64,000 bases of DNA, from the NCBI GenBank assembly GCA_029964075.1, contig CM057149.1, positions 26,364,197-26,428,196 of the forward strand, written 5' to 3'. The stretch's first letter is position 1. Each line of letters starts with the position of its first letter. A program made the position numbers and the translations under genes. This stretch comes from Patiria pectinifera. Its lineage: Eukaryota; Echinodermata; Asteroidea; Valvatida; Asterinidae. The notes under the pieces were generated by a model. That model saw only the letters and a list, made by a program, of their open reading frames with translations, was not told the origin of the DNA and searched no databases. Shown piece by piece: positions 1 to 12,400 of the stretch.

Positions 1-240
1 CCATCCCAAGTCTTCACGAGCCCATCCCAAGTCTTCACGATCCCATCCCAAGTCTTCATGAGCCCATCCCAAGTCTTCATGAACCCATCCCAAGCCTTCA
101 CAATCCCATCCCAAGTCTTCACGAGCCCATCCCAAGTCTTCACGATCCCATCCCAAGTCTTCACGATCCCATCCCAAGTCTTCAAGAGCCCATCCCAAGT
201 CTTCACAAGCCCATCCAATCCCAAGCCCTCACAAGCCCAT
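1..240. repeat. 21-bp minisatellite in an HSP90B1 intron
   Basis: About eleven tandem copies of a 21-bp unit built on CCCATCCCAAGTCTTCACGA. The unit starts recur at 1, 22, 43 and so on. Because 21 is divisible by three, one frame reads as a PSQVFTI peptide repeat, but the array sits between exons 8 and 9 of the opposite-strand gene. The array may continue to the left. Confidence 0.9.
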
Positions 241-298
241 ACCAAGTGATCACTGATGGACTAGTGACGGACTGAAGATTCGACCTAGTCAAGCATAC

Positions 299-410
299 CT
301 TACTGGACCAGAGATAGATGGGGAAGTTGATGAACTGACTGTACTTCTTGACCAGTTTCTCGATGGTGTCTGGCTCCAAGAAATCGTAGGCCTCCTCCTT
401 CAGGTGCAGA
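299..410 (-). CDS. HSP90B1: HSP90B1 exon 8: start of the linker to the middle domain
   Basis: Residues 248-285, reading [20 protein letters not shown] and then [17 protein letters not shown]. The [12 protein letters not shown] end is typical of GRP94 just before its charged linker. Donor GTATGC at 298-293, phase 0. The next exon would lie to the left of the window. Confidence 0.96.
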
Positions 411-3400
411 CTGCAATGAGAATGTTATGAAAATAGGCAATTAATTTCCTCACACAATGATTGGTAGATAATGTGACTCTACCCCGTGTACCATAGTTAA
501 GTTGTTAACAATTCACATTTAAGTTTATTTTGCATCGCAAATGTATGTGTTTAGTTGCGGTACCCCCTGTTATATCAGCCTGCCGACCTCTGCAAGCTCG
601 GTGGTCGAGTGGTTAGACATCTGCTCTAGCAGGATATCGTGAGTGAGCTGAGTTAAGCTTGTGAATTTTTTTTCTGGCAAGCCCTCGAACAACACCAAGT
701 ATGTATAGAGACTTGTTTACAAAATCACACCAGTAAAGGGCAAAACCCAACACTGAAGTTACATCTCCCCGACGCAAAAATTCCATCACACACATTATAG
801 AGAACTTGACAATGTATACACAGTGGATCCAATCTGGTTGGGAGCACCAATTATCTACAGGGTGTATAAAAAAAAAAAAAATGAAACCGAGATATTATTG
901 CTAATTGGAACAGAAGTAGGGCACATGTGAATCAAATGGAGCTATCTTCTGTTAGGGTTGAATCTCCTCTTTAAAATGACACCCTGATCGTGGAACAAAA
1001 AAGAGATTTCACCATGAAAAGTGGCACAATTCTCTAAATAGACCCTTTCATAAAATTGGTCACTGCTCAGTCAACCGTGAATGTAAGAACATGATCAGGG
1101 TATCATTTTAAAGAGGAGATTCAACCCTAACAGAGGATATCTCCCTTTGATTCGCATGTGCCCTACTTCTGTTTTTTTTATCCACCCTGTATATATGCAG
1201 TGGATCGAATCTGGTTGGGAGCACCAACTATTCATATCTCTACCTGACTGTGGTTCCACGTTTCAGGGTGTCCCCTCGTGGGTCTTCGATGACTGTGAAC
1301 TCCCCAGCGTTGGACTCCCAGATGTACTGCTTGTCCTCATTGTGCTTGGATGTTACAATCACGGTATCAGCAACTGTAGTCAAAGAAAGTACCGAGGGTT
1401 TAAACTCCCTAGATAGTTTTGCCAGGAACTCTTCCCATGCTCTTAACCCTAAAGGGGCCGGGGGGGGGGGGGGGCAGAATCTGCCCCCCCCCCTCAACAT
1501 TTTCCGTGATAGCCTCTAAAAAAAATTTTTTTCGCGACCCGAGCTGTTATGACTTTTTAGCCTCGAGCTTTGCGCATCTTTTGGTACCAAAAACATAAAA
1601 ATCGGACCACGGGTTACCGGGTAGCGAAAAATGTTCCAGCGCTAACGCGCCGTGAAAACTGAATTTTTGCATATACGTCGTGTACACAGAGCAGAATTGC
1701 CATTCGTACATATGAATAATTAATTAGCCATAATTCCAAAACCCTTTGACCTATAGTCATGAAATTTCTTGGGTATGTTTAGGAAGAGTTGCTCTATGCA
1801 TGTGCCGGATTTCAAAAATTTTCGTCACTCCATGGCCGAGATCTTAGGGGGGGGCGGAATCCGCCCCCAAAGTCTATAAATTGCTCCATTTCATCTTAAG
1901 TGTGGTCAGGGAGCCAGACTAAAAGAACATGGTTGGTTTTCTTGTTTTTTTCCAGCATCAGCTACAAGCCGAAAACGTGAAACAGGTCAGTTTAACAATA
2001 TTTGCTATAACATACTAAACCTCCAAATCCATTCATTTCTGAAAATTGCTGCAAAAGAATTTATGTTGTACATTCCCTGTAATGTCAGGCTGCAAATAAT
2101 TCAAAATATGCGTAACCATTATTTCATTAAACTAAACATGGACATATTTGTGTTTGTTCAATGTCCAATGTTTAATGGGCAACTTTTCTATTGTAGGGAA
2201 AACAACAATTTAAAACTCTACTTTATTTTTCAAGGTGAAGCTTGAAGATGGCACTGGGAGTGTTATTTTCAGCTCCATGTAAAAGAAATTGTGGCTAGTC
2301 CCTACTTCCTCACTCCTGCAAGATCCTGCAATAAACCTTCAGGAGGATTTTGAAGGACATGGAGGGTGTAAGAGTTTTCGGGAAATCACTGAACGTTTAG
2401 GATTAATCTTGTGCACAAAACTGGTACAAATACACAAAAATTGGATCAAACAACTCCTTGGCGTTAGTCTGAGTATCATCCCTTGTCGAACGGAGCCCTC
2501 TCTGTAACCAACGTCTGATATATGTTAGCAATGCCTATTTTAAGCGACCCTGCGCCAGCCAACCGGAGTCAACTTTAGAAATTGTGAAGTCGTTCAATCA
2601 GATATGTGGACTTAGCCGTTGAGTAATCAATTTGGCATCTTAGTTTTTGTAATACAACGATGGGTTACCAAAGACCCCATAGAAAGTGCCCGCTGAATGG
2701 TCAGAATCTCGAGGTCGAGACACGGTCTTGTTTTGCATAATTAATCGCCGAATCTGCTTGCATATCATAGACCCTTGCTTTGCAAGGGGATGTTCCATAG
2801 ACTACCTTGGCGGAAGATATGTTCATGTATTCATATGTGAATAAATATTAATGTTTTTTTTGTGTTTTTTTTTTAAGCACAGATTTTGCGAGGCAAACCT
2901 ACCCAGGAAAGATGAGTAGAAGCCCACACCAAACTGACCAATCAGATCTCCCGCGTCATTCGAATTTACTTCCTGAAAAGTGAAATAACAGTTTGAAATG
3001 TCAAAATAAATACATTTTTTTCCGATCAACGGAGACTGCTCTCTAATTCTTTGGTATGAATTTGACAAACGACTGGTTTTGTTGTCACATTTTATTTCTT
3101 GTTCATCATGTTGTAAAAACATCTATAACTTTTAAAGAATAACCATATCTGGGCAGAATCATCTTGCCCATTTCACGAATTTCTAATTGACAGAACTTAT
3201 ATGTCCACGGTACCAACCCCAGACTTGAATGTATTGAAGACAAAAATAAGTAACCAAAGGCTTGCTTATATCCAACATACAAGGTAGTAAAAAAATATGA
3301 AATGAACAAAAAAATTACAAAGCATGTCCTTACCGTAAGTTTTTCAAAGAATTCACTGGTTCCCGACTTGGCAATGGTACCCAGATTTGTGATCAGGTCT

Positions 3401-6400
3401 TTTTTTGTCATTCCGATACCCGTGTCAGTGATGTGTAACATGTGGTTATCTTTATCAGCCTGTAAAAACAAAAGGGCAAAATTTCAATCTCATCATTTTA
3501 AAATGTCATTATACGTACAATTCTGTATTTCATACTTGTTTCGGTCTGAAATCTACATTAACCCTAACCCACCTCACTCCTCCAAAATCCTCCTGGCGGT
3601 TTTTGAGGATTCTAGAGGATTGAGGATGAATGGTGATTGAATCAAATGAGGATTCTGGAGGATTGAGGATGAATGGTGATTGAAGCACATGAGGATTTTG
3701 GAGGATTGAGGATGAATGGTGAATGAAGCACAAGAGGATTTTGGAGGATTGAGGATGAATGCATTTTGAGGCAGGACTGTCTGACAATTTTGAAAAATTT
3801 AGGCGGAGTTGAAAAATTTTGGAGGATTTTGGAGGATTGAGGATGGTTGTAAGCAACAAGGGCCTAGGGGGTTAGGGTTAAACCCATAAGAGCTTCATCG
3901 ACAACATAATATGCATTGGGAGGCTGTCTGGACTGTTTAAGATTACAGTTGGCATTTGAAACTACAAATGCGACTGTTGGCACGGTTATATGCAAACTTG
4001 AACTGTTGTCCTGTTTGAAACATAACCTGTTTTCTTAATACCTAAATAAAAAGTTAACTGAAACACAATTCAATGCTTTGACTTCCAGAATACTGTTTCC
4101 AGAATTTAAACAGCTCACCTCTCCAAAACTGCTTGAGGCCCTCACCAATTTTGTCATTTTGTTGTTATTAATAAAAAAAATAAGCGAAAACAAGGCAACT
4201 AAAGCTGATCCAAAACCAGTCGAGAGTTGATTGAAAATCCCATTCAATTGCTTCATGCATCTTTTCTACACAACTGGCAGGATTAAACCATTCATCGGCG
4301 ACCACGTTACGGTGTAATCCTACACAAGCACAGCCCGGCTCCCTTCACTAGCCCACAACCATGGGCCAATTTCATAGAGCTGTTTAAGCACAAAATTTGC
4401 TTAAGCACAAAAACGTCTTGCTTAATAAAATCAGGTTACTGGCCAAAACTCCATGCGATTGTTATGCTAAGTAATCAACAGCTAAATACCAGTCCTAAGC
4501 AATGTATATAACATGGAGTTTTGGCCGGTAACCTAATTTTACTAAGCAATGTTTTTTCATGCTTAAGCAAATTTTCTGCTTAAGCAGCTCTATGAAATTG
4601 GGCCCTGTCTAAGTCACAAGTGACAGTCAGTCAGTTGTCAGTGAGGTGAGTGAGATAGCTGCACAGACCAGCAAAACTCTTTTCCAAAAGATTCATCAGA
4701 AGTGTTGGCCCTTTTGCACCCGAACCGCTCTTCCTGTTTAATACTGTACCCTCCATAAAACTTGTGATACAATAACATGCCAGCCAGTTTATTAGGTCAT
4801 TCGGTAACTTCAGTTCAACATTTTATATTCAAGAGCAATTCCAATATCCGTCAGCTATTACTATTACACATTAAAAAGACTGCTCATTTATTGGGACTGC
4901 TTTCACCTTGATTTTGATGACTAGTTCCTCTGTGGCGTCCAGCGCAGATTTATCAGTCAGTGACAGTAATCGAATCTTGTCCAGGGCATCGGAGGCATTG
5001 GAGATCAACTCTCTCAAGAAAATCTGCAAAGGGGAAGCATTTCAGAAAAACAATAAGCCAAATTTGGCTTGTAACGATAGATATTTTAAAATTTTTTACA
5101 GGGCATTACTTTGTTTGAAACACAAAAATGATTTAAGAAACACAATCAAGCAAATTGTACAATCAGTGTCGGTTCATATACTTAATGTGCAGACTATGTA
5201 TATTTGAATGCACTTTGCCAAATGCTAAAAAAGTGGATCGTGTTCACGGCAGTTTCACGCATAAAAAAGTACGCCCTCTGTTGGCGAGATGGAGTTAGTG
5301 GTAATACCACGTGACACCCTAGCGCGATGTAAATAAACCTTACGCGCAGCGATCCCTTTGTTTTGTTGGTGGATTTAAATACCCCGCGAAAGATATAAAA
5401 ATTGATTGGTTTATTAAAATGAATATGCAACAGATTACCAAATAAGGCTTAACAAACCATCAATGAAGCTATGTACGGTCGACAGTTGCCATCTAGCGTG
5501 CACAAATTTTGATAATATGTATTTTTTATGCAGTGTGTGACTTGTGACCTGGTACAATTTAGCGTTTTCGTGCCCTCATTTCCACTTCGAGAAAACATCA
5601 TTTAAATAAAGTAAGACGCAATTTTGTGACGCATACTTGGTTAATCTCAATAAATGAGTTATCTAGGTTCACGTTGATATGGACGAAAGGTTTGGGACAA
5701 CATGCTTTCGTGAGATTTTAGCCAATATTGAGGGTGAATAAAACAGGAATTCGTCAAGTCGCAACGTACGAAGTGTACATGCAGTGTTATGGCGTGACGA
5801 GTGGGGACCTTCGTGGCCATGTTTTGGCATGATTTCGGAGATTCAGACGGAAATCTCAAAGGTAAGCCTACAGATTATGTATTTACTCTGCTCAGAAGAT
5901 GTAGTTTTTGTAGTTTCTCCTTGTTTTTAGCCTGCGACACAAGGATTTTGTGTACAATGTACGTACGCCGCGCCATGACAGGAAGTCATTACAGTAATGT
6001 CGTACATGAAACAGTCGTAGCGTAGGCGCCTTGAGCTATCCCACAGCACGCACTTTTGGACGACGCAACGACTCGTGTATGTAAACGACTTTCATCTAAG
6101 AAATATTTCTGCCCAGTGTGCCTTGCTAGTTGCAATTACCCAGAAAATAGTATTCGTAATAAATAATCACAATGCTTAATCCTAATAGTAACAGTCCTGA
6201 ATCCTCCAATTTCATTATGATTTTTAAATTTTATGTAAAATTTGGTCAGCGTGGTCAGGATTTGCTGGCATGCATCATGCAGGAAAATGAATGATGTCTT
6301 GATCATGTTGATGATGGACTAGCTGGAGTTACCCAGCCCTGAGTTTTATCATTGGGTTGTCTATAGACAACAGTCTTGTGGTTAATTGTTGGGTACGGAG

Positions 6401-9400
6401 TTTACTCGAAACCCATGTAATGCATGCTCTTGTTCTTGTTGTGTACAAACACAAACGTCACGTAACTGTACATGAACTTGAATGTGTACTTTAATTTGCC
6501 ATCTAGACCTATTGGTTGTCTCTCGGACGCTGTGGAGGAGGTTGGCCTACATTTCTTCTTATGCGGAGTGTACGGCATTCCACCATGACACGCAGATGAC
6601 GTACCCTGCCCTGACGAAGGATACCTTCAGAAAATTTGACAATTTTCATCGGTGAGCATCTTGATATTATTTTACTTAGAAATTGATCATGGCATGTATG
6701 TACATGCATGTACATACATCATGTACAAGTACATGTTTACATGTACATGTATGTCTGTGCCTATAGAAAAAGATAAAATATGAAACTTTCTTATTTTCTA
6801 TAGTTTTTAACACTCATATTCCAGTACTGTCATATTCAATGCAAGAAAAATCCCAGCAAAGGCACAGACAACAATCTTGAAAATAACCTGGCAATAATTT
6901 TCAACAGAGACTTTTGAGACGCTTCCTTTTGCCTGTCCTTTTCATTTTTTTTACGTCACATTTAACCTAATGTGCACATGTTCAAATTGACGTCAACACC
7001 AGAAAAGGACTGGTGTATTTGCTGCCACCATGCATCTCAAAGTATCCCATTGACTTTGTTCCATTTGTTATATTCTTGTTGTGCTTTCAGGTTTTGAAGA
7101 GTTTCTTCCTATTTCTGGATTGAAGATGGCAAGGACATGCATGGCCGGGTATAATGGACGAGCTTATGATTCCTCCGCATCTGATCTGTACTACCCACTC
7201 ATTGCGATTGAACTCCGTATCAGTTCCTGACGATGCCATGACATGGCCATGTTCATTTAAACAGCCCAACCCCCACTCTAAACCTTTCCGATAGTCCATG
7301 GTGTGGAGTACATGTACAAAATTTTTTAGTGTGATCTGAATTGGGAGTGGTAGGTGTAGTCTGTTAGCTGCCTCCCTGTCCCAGATGCTTGAATAACATA
7401 GTTGACGTAAACATTTCATAATGAATATCTTACTGCCGGGGGTGGGGGGGGGGGGTTGAGAGAATTGAGATAGTTTGGGCATTTCGGAGATAACTGGAGG
7501 TAATCTTTGATCAGGACAGTTTCTGTTTTGTCCTTATTGCCATTTCAGATGGTATATATCTTGTCAATGTCACCACAAACTGACACTTGCGCACACATGA
7601 GTATTTACAGATTCGGAATATTTTTTGTTTCACAAACTGACATCCCCCACAGTGCGACACTATTAGAGCGCACCCATGCATTTTCGGTTTCACGAACTGA
7701 CACTGATCTTAATTTTACCAATTAAATCGCTTTTTAATGAAAAATTTGTACATGTATAATCGCACAAGTACACGGATATTGCCGCATCATGCTTGGATGT
7801 CAGTTCGTGAAAACAAAAATGTACAGGGTGCGCTCTAAAAGTGCCGCACTGTGGCGGATATCAGTTCGTAAACACCAAATATCCCAGTTCTGTAAGCACG
7901 TGCGCGTACAGCGCACACACGGGTGCGAGAGTGTCGTTCGTAGTGACGATGACAATCTGTACCTGATTTCATGAAACTTATTGTAACCTACGATGCATCG
8001 TTGTATCCCTAGGATGACGCATCCTGTGATTCATTTCACAAAATATGCTGTAAGTGCGACACGTCGTAGTGTATTCAAAGGACAAAAGGTGACTACATGT
8101 ACATGTTCATGTATTTTCATGTTATGTATTTATTCAAAGAACAGTAAATAGTCGTCGAAAAGTCAACAAAGAGTCGTCGATTGTACTTGTGAAAACTTTT
8201 CTAAAATATTTAACAAAATTGACGATGTATGATGCATTCACACTGGAAAAGAACTTCACAGTAGACTGTGTTTGCATCAAATTGTGAAGTGATGTAGTGC
8301 TTTGTAAATCTGCGGGTGCAGGTCATCCAGGTACGTGTACATGTACGTATGTGAAATTTTAATTAAGCGAAAATTTGAAACCTGAAATTGCCATCACCAC
8401 CACTTATGAAATAGTGCAGTTGAACTGCAGTGCAAGCTCCTTTCTCCAACAAAATATTAATAATAAATAAATATAAAAAAAAACCTTTACTGTCTTCAGG
8501 TGTGAGGGTATGCTTAAATCCATTTGCCCTTTCATAAAGTTGAATTTTTGAATCACTTTCTAGAATCAACTGCAACTACCCTACTTAATTTTTCAGACTT
8601 TTCATAGTTTTATAATTTGCCAAACCTGATTTCACTAGTTGAGTTCATGCCTGCATTACATGTGCACTTTATTTACTTGTAAAATATGGCTGTTGTGAAG
8701 TTTCACTTCTGTAAATGAAACTTTTGTTTTTAAATGATATGGATTGGTTGTGAAATAAAGAATGCGTTTATTGCCAAACAAAAACCTATTTGTTATTGTT
8801 TTGTTTAAGCTATAGATCCAATTAATTGTCAGCAACTTCCCCAGAAAATTAAGAGGATAGAGTGTCTAGCTATACTGATGGCAAATTCATGCTTGGTTTT
8901 GGATTGGGCTGCTTTAATATGCTGTACAACACTCACTCACTGTACAACACTAAACATTTGTGAATTTCGGATTGTGTGTTTATTTTGTCCACAGTGAGTG
9001 TGTTCATCTAAAGACAGATATAGATGGTTCTTTATTTCTATGTAATCTGTTTCGCATTTTATGCATTTTTTATTCAATGTCTTTCGATTGTCCCGAATGC
9101 GATGGTTTTACGTACACATGTACATGTACATGTACAATGTACATGTACATTGTACGTGTACACGTTGTACGGCGCTTTTGTGTACACAACACACGCGGCG
9201 CTAGGCTAGTTGGTACCCGCGCGCCAGTTTGCATGTATAAGTGGGATACTAGATCGTGAACCAGCGATGCAGCAGCCCGAATTCTCAGCGAAGCTTTGGA
9301 ATTGAAGTCTGACTTTCAACGTCTATATCTTATTTTAAAATGTCGTCCCAACCAGGAAAAAGTATGATTTGGCTATTTTCATAACTGAATAATGGTATCA

Positions 9401-12400
9401 ACATAAAGATTTCTTCTGAAATTGTGTCCTTCGCTTTTATAGAAGGCTTTTAAAAGTCTTCGATACGCGAATAAATTCATCCCGCATTGCAAAAATGTTG
9501 GCGAAAATTCCCCTAAAACACACCTTAGCATATAAATTATACCCCTTTCTCATTTATTTCCTAAGGAAAATATCATATCCCGTCATTGCTTGTCATTTAT
9601 GATAATAAAACATATTTCTAAAGTGTCTAGTTTTGACATTATTTGGGACGAAACATCGATGTTTTTTTCTGTATGTGGACGGCGCCATGTTGTGTGACGT
9701 CACCGGCATCATTGGAGTTCACAAATACAGAACTAACGCATTACAGAACCTTTTTGTGTGTACGCGCTATGCATGTGGAACTGCCGTGTGTTGCATTGTG
9801 CAGTGAATCCAGTACTTGCCATGTTTAAGTACAAAGAAGTTATACCCTACTAAATAAATGCGACCAAATGCAGCAGTGGATTCTGTTGTGTCAGCCTTGA
9901 CAATATGAGCAGTTACCCTGCTAAATGCAACCAAATGCAGCAGTGGATTCTGTTGTGTCAACCTTGACAATATGAGCAGTTACCATGCTAAATGCAATGC
10001 AACAGTGGATTCTGTTGTCTCAGCCTTGGCACTATGAGCAGTTACCCTGCTAAATGCAACCAAATGCAGCAGTGGATTCTGTTGTGTCAGCCTTGACAAT
10101 ATGAGCAGTTACCCTGCTAAATGCAACAAGATGCAACAGTGGATTCTGTTGTGTCAGCCTTGGCACTATGAGCAGTTACCATGCTAAATGCAACCAAATG
10201 CAACAGTGGATTCTGTTGTACCAGCCTTGGCACTACACGTATGAGCATTTACCTTGCTAAATGCAAAAAAATAAATAAAACGGCCACAGTGGATTCTGTT
10301 GCATTGAGACTTGGCACCATGAGCCGTTACCTTGCTAAATGCAATGAGATGCAATATTGGATTCTGTCGTATCAGCCTTGGCACCCTGAGCATTTTATAT
10401 ATATATTTTTTTTTTATTTATATTTTTATATATTTTATATATTTTTATATATTTTATATATATTTTTATATATATTTCACTGAATGTTTACTGCTGTACA
10501 ATATGAAAACAAATTTCATGTGTCTCACATGATGAATAAATAAATTGAATTGAATTGAATTTAAAAATGTACCTTGCCAAATGCAACAAAATACAACAAA
10601 GCATGGAACTTGAGTTGACTGTCAAATGCAACAGTCTGCAACAAGTGTTTACCACTGTTGCTTTATGTTGCATTTAGCATGGTTAGAGATTACACACCTC
10701 CTTGTTTCTGTAGAGGGAGTTGATGATGAGTTTCATCATGCGGTTGACCTCGGCCTGGAAGATGTGCTTCTCGGCTGATTCTCGTAACTCTTTCATTTGA
10801 GCGACGTTCAAACCGTCTAACTTGATGGCTTCCTCTTCCCTGGAGACAACACAAATGAAGATACAAATAAAGAATTAATGTTTGTGCTTGTTTACTAATG
10901 ATATTTCAAAGGTTTGGGCCACAAGAAACCCTAAGAATGTCTTATATTTACCGAGGAAAATTTGGAAAAATCTGGTGTGTTTGATATCTGACGCCGCAGC
11001 CATTTTTACCTGCCTACACTTATTGCAAGCAGTGAAAACTTATAACTTATCAAATTACATGTACAACTAAAGCTGTCAACATGAGACTGGCATCGTATTT
11101 AAGCGTATACAAAGTTAGTTTGCTTTCCTACTGCCATAATTTGTGAATTTTTTGCCAGACAGATGTGCAGTTTAGAAATATGTTTTTGTCAACAACATAC
11201 ATGTAACCTGAAACTAAAGCAAGTGAAATTAATAGCCACATGTAACAGAGACATATCAGTTGCATGTGCATGAAATTAATAACACTCTCGTACAAAATTC
11301 CTGTCCACGTGTAACTACTTACCATTTCTCTTAAAATAACCGTTGCACGGACATTTACTTCCATCCACATGTGTTGTTTACTTGATAGCTATCTTTAAGC
11401 ACACGTGTACTAATACGCACGTGTGCAAACATACCGCTGGCTTATTAAAATCATTTCACTTTCAGTACACTTTCATTTAGTAATGAACGACAGATCTTTA
11501 CAGCATTGAATACAGAACTTGCTTTGCTTTGTTTGTTCCTTTCTTTTGCCAAATGAAAAAGTCGTCATTAATGTCTGACATGCAGGATTCTTTTTCTTCC
11601 ATTTTCAAATGTATTCATTTCAGAAATCTTTGACGTCTACAAGTAGGAGTATTTCACATCTTAACAAAATATTATAAAAATCATGGAATAAAAGTGTTTT
11701 GGCATCTTTCACTGTCACGACTACAAAACTCACCTCTTTGTCAGTATTTTACTTTTTTGACATGTCGATAAATGCAAACTTTAAACAGCCATAACGTGTC
11801 AATGGGATACGAGACTGAGCTGCAACAAACAGTATTACCCGAACCCTCATTTCGACGTCTGCCCAGTTCTGTCTCATTTTGCCAGAAGGCATACAATTTT
11901 AAGAGTCCCAAATTTGTGGACTACTTTATGAAAGTACCTTTCCACGGTCTCATCATCTGTCTTTGATGCGTCCCTGCTCTTGCCGATGTCTTCCTCAACC
12001 ACCACATCACCGTCTTCTGCTTCATCAGCGGCCGACACAAATGCTGAGAGAAAAACACAAACAAAGCGGCTGGAGTGAAGTTTGACTGGTAAGTTTAACT
12101 ATAACCAATAAGCACAATGTAGTCTGTGCATTTAAGTACGGTTACAAACTGGAAGGTGGGTCTCCCTTTTTGAACACATTGTTGAGGTTTTGCGGATCCA
12201 CGTAACATTATCACGTGAATGGTGCAACCTCCGCTACTGTGGACGTCTAGCGTACACAATCGATTGTACAGCACATGTACTTGCATTATGCGTGTTAAAC
12301 GTGCATGTTCTGGGGGTATTGTCACGGTCAATATCAGATTCTTCTCACAAAAGTCATTAGTTAACCCCCCCACATCATTGAACACATAATGAAAGATGAA

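Larger units (their letters stand above)
5024..10697. other. Large HSP90B1 intron (between exons 3 and 4)
   Basis: 5.7 kb without an exon I can support. It holds an ACATGTAC-rich stretch (6685-6755), a fold-back element (7545-7935), a second ACATGTAC satellite (9113-9165), a 67-bp minisatellite (9845-10400) and an AT-rich run (10393-10480). The rest is unremarkable. Confidence 0.8.

Noticed and set aside
58..249. Open frame of a PSQVFTI heptad repeat as a small protein
   Set aside because: It is a 21-bp minisatellite in an intron of the opposite-strand HSP90B1, with no other coding sign.
9845..10400. CRISPR-like array
   Set aside because: Tandem units without unique spacers, in an animal intron.
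10181..10532. Open frames with [10 protein letters not shown] text as a membrane protein
   Set aside because: Translation of the AT-rich run after a minisatellite.
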